A stretch of DNA of 6,493 nt, from assembly GCA_016206725.1 (NCBI GenBank), contig JACQRA010000076.1:1-6493 (forward strand), read 5' to 3'. Positions within the stretch are counted from its first letter, which is position 1, and each line of letters begins with the position of its first letter. The notes beneath the pieces are model-generated. The model saw only the letters and a program-made list of their open reading frames with translations. It ran no database searches and had not been told where the DNA came from. The DNA comes from Candidatus Omnitrophota bacterium (GTDB lineage Bacteria > Omnitrophota > Gorgyraeia > Aquiviventales > Aquiviventaceae). Made by a program: the position numbers and the translations under genes. Positions 6,334 to 6,493 of this stretch are shown one piece after another.

Positions 6334-6493
6334 CCGCGGTGCACCCCGTCAAACTGGACGTTTTCCGGCCTGTAATAAGGGAAGGGCTGCGGCATCGCGA
6401 TCTGTTGCTGCTGTGTCTGATAGCTGGGCGACACCTCATCTGGTGAATCTCCAAATCTGTTCTCCTGCCCAGACCAACCTACCTGTGTTATCG
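6330..6493 (-). CDS. C-terminal end of an unrecognised Gln/Pro-rich protein (cut by right edge)
   Basis: An open frame enters from the right edge and ends at a TGA whose first two bases lie within the ATG of the desulfurase-like gene (ATGA overlap). About 53 codons are visible. The tail is polar and low in complexity: a YQTQQQQ run followed by AMPQPFPYYRPENVQFDG and HRG at the end. No domain can be recognised from this piece. The composition suggests a disordered C-terminal tail, perhaps of an exported or scaffold protein, but that is inference. The overlapping stop and start argue that it is real and translated together with the next gene. It is too short to exclude chance read-through completely. 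Confidence 0.6.
   Translation of the reverse strand, partial: ITQVGWSGQENRFGDSPDEVSPSYQTQQQQIAMPQPFPYYRPENVQFDGVHRG

Overview
The window looks like part of a chromosome from a GC-rich Gram-negative bacterium. The protein styles suggest the Nitrospira group, but this is a judgement from memory and no search was run. Every gene I can support lies on the minus strand, so transcription runs from right to left. There are seven coding regions, two cut by the window edges, packed tightly enough to be one operon or two or three overlapping transcription units. No stretch longer than about 90 bases lacks a gene.

In transcription order: the C-terminal end of an unrecognised Gln/Pro-rich protein (right edge to 6330); a cysteine desulfurase homologue (6333-5173) joined to it by an ATGA overlap; an 80-base gap holding a perfect 17-bp inverted repeat; an ApgM-family phosphoglycerate mutase (5092-3905); a leucyl aminopeptidase PepA (ATG at 3884, stop at 2397); an 86-base gap filled by a two-way array of 7-base repeats; GTP cyclohydrolase I FolE (2310-1696); a two-domain CbiX-like chelatase protein with a signal peptide (1692-778), three bases after folE; and the N-terminal 249 residues of the short-type ThiC (747 to the left edge).

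Most of these are housekeeping enzymes: lower glycolysis/gluconeogenesis, peptide turnover, the first step of folate/pterin synthesis, and thiamine pyrimidine synthesis. Many of the products use metals or Fe-S clusters (FolE Zn, PepA and ApgM divalent metals, ThiC Fe-S), and a chelatase-like protein sits among them. A shared metal theme is only inference.

The most surprising observation is that the cysteine desulfurase homologue keeps its fold, its reactive cysteine loop and an intact reading frame, but lacks the lysine that should hold PLP (Gln200 instead) and several other cofactor- and substrate-binding residues. It looks like a pseudoenzyme or a repurposed NifS/IscS. The two sizeable intergenic gaps are both occupied by palindromic repeat elements of different kinds, which is the second point worth following up.
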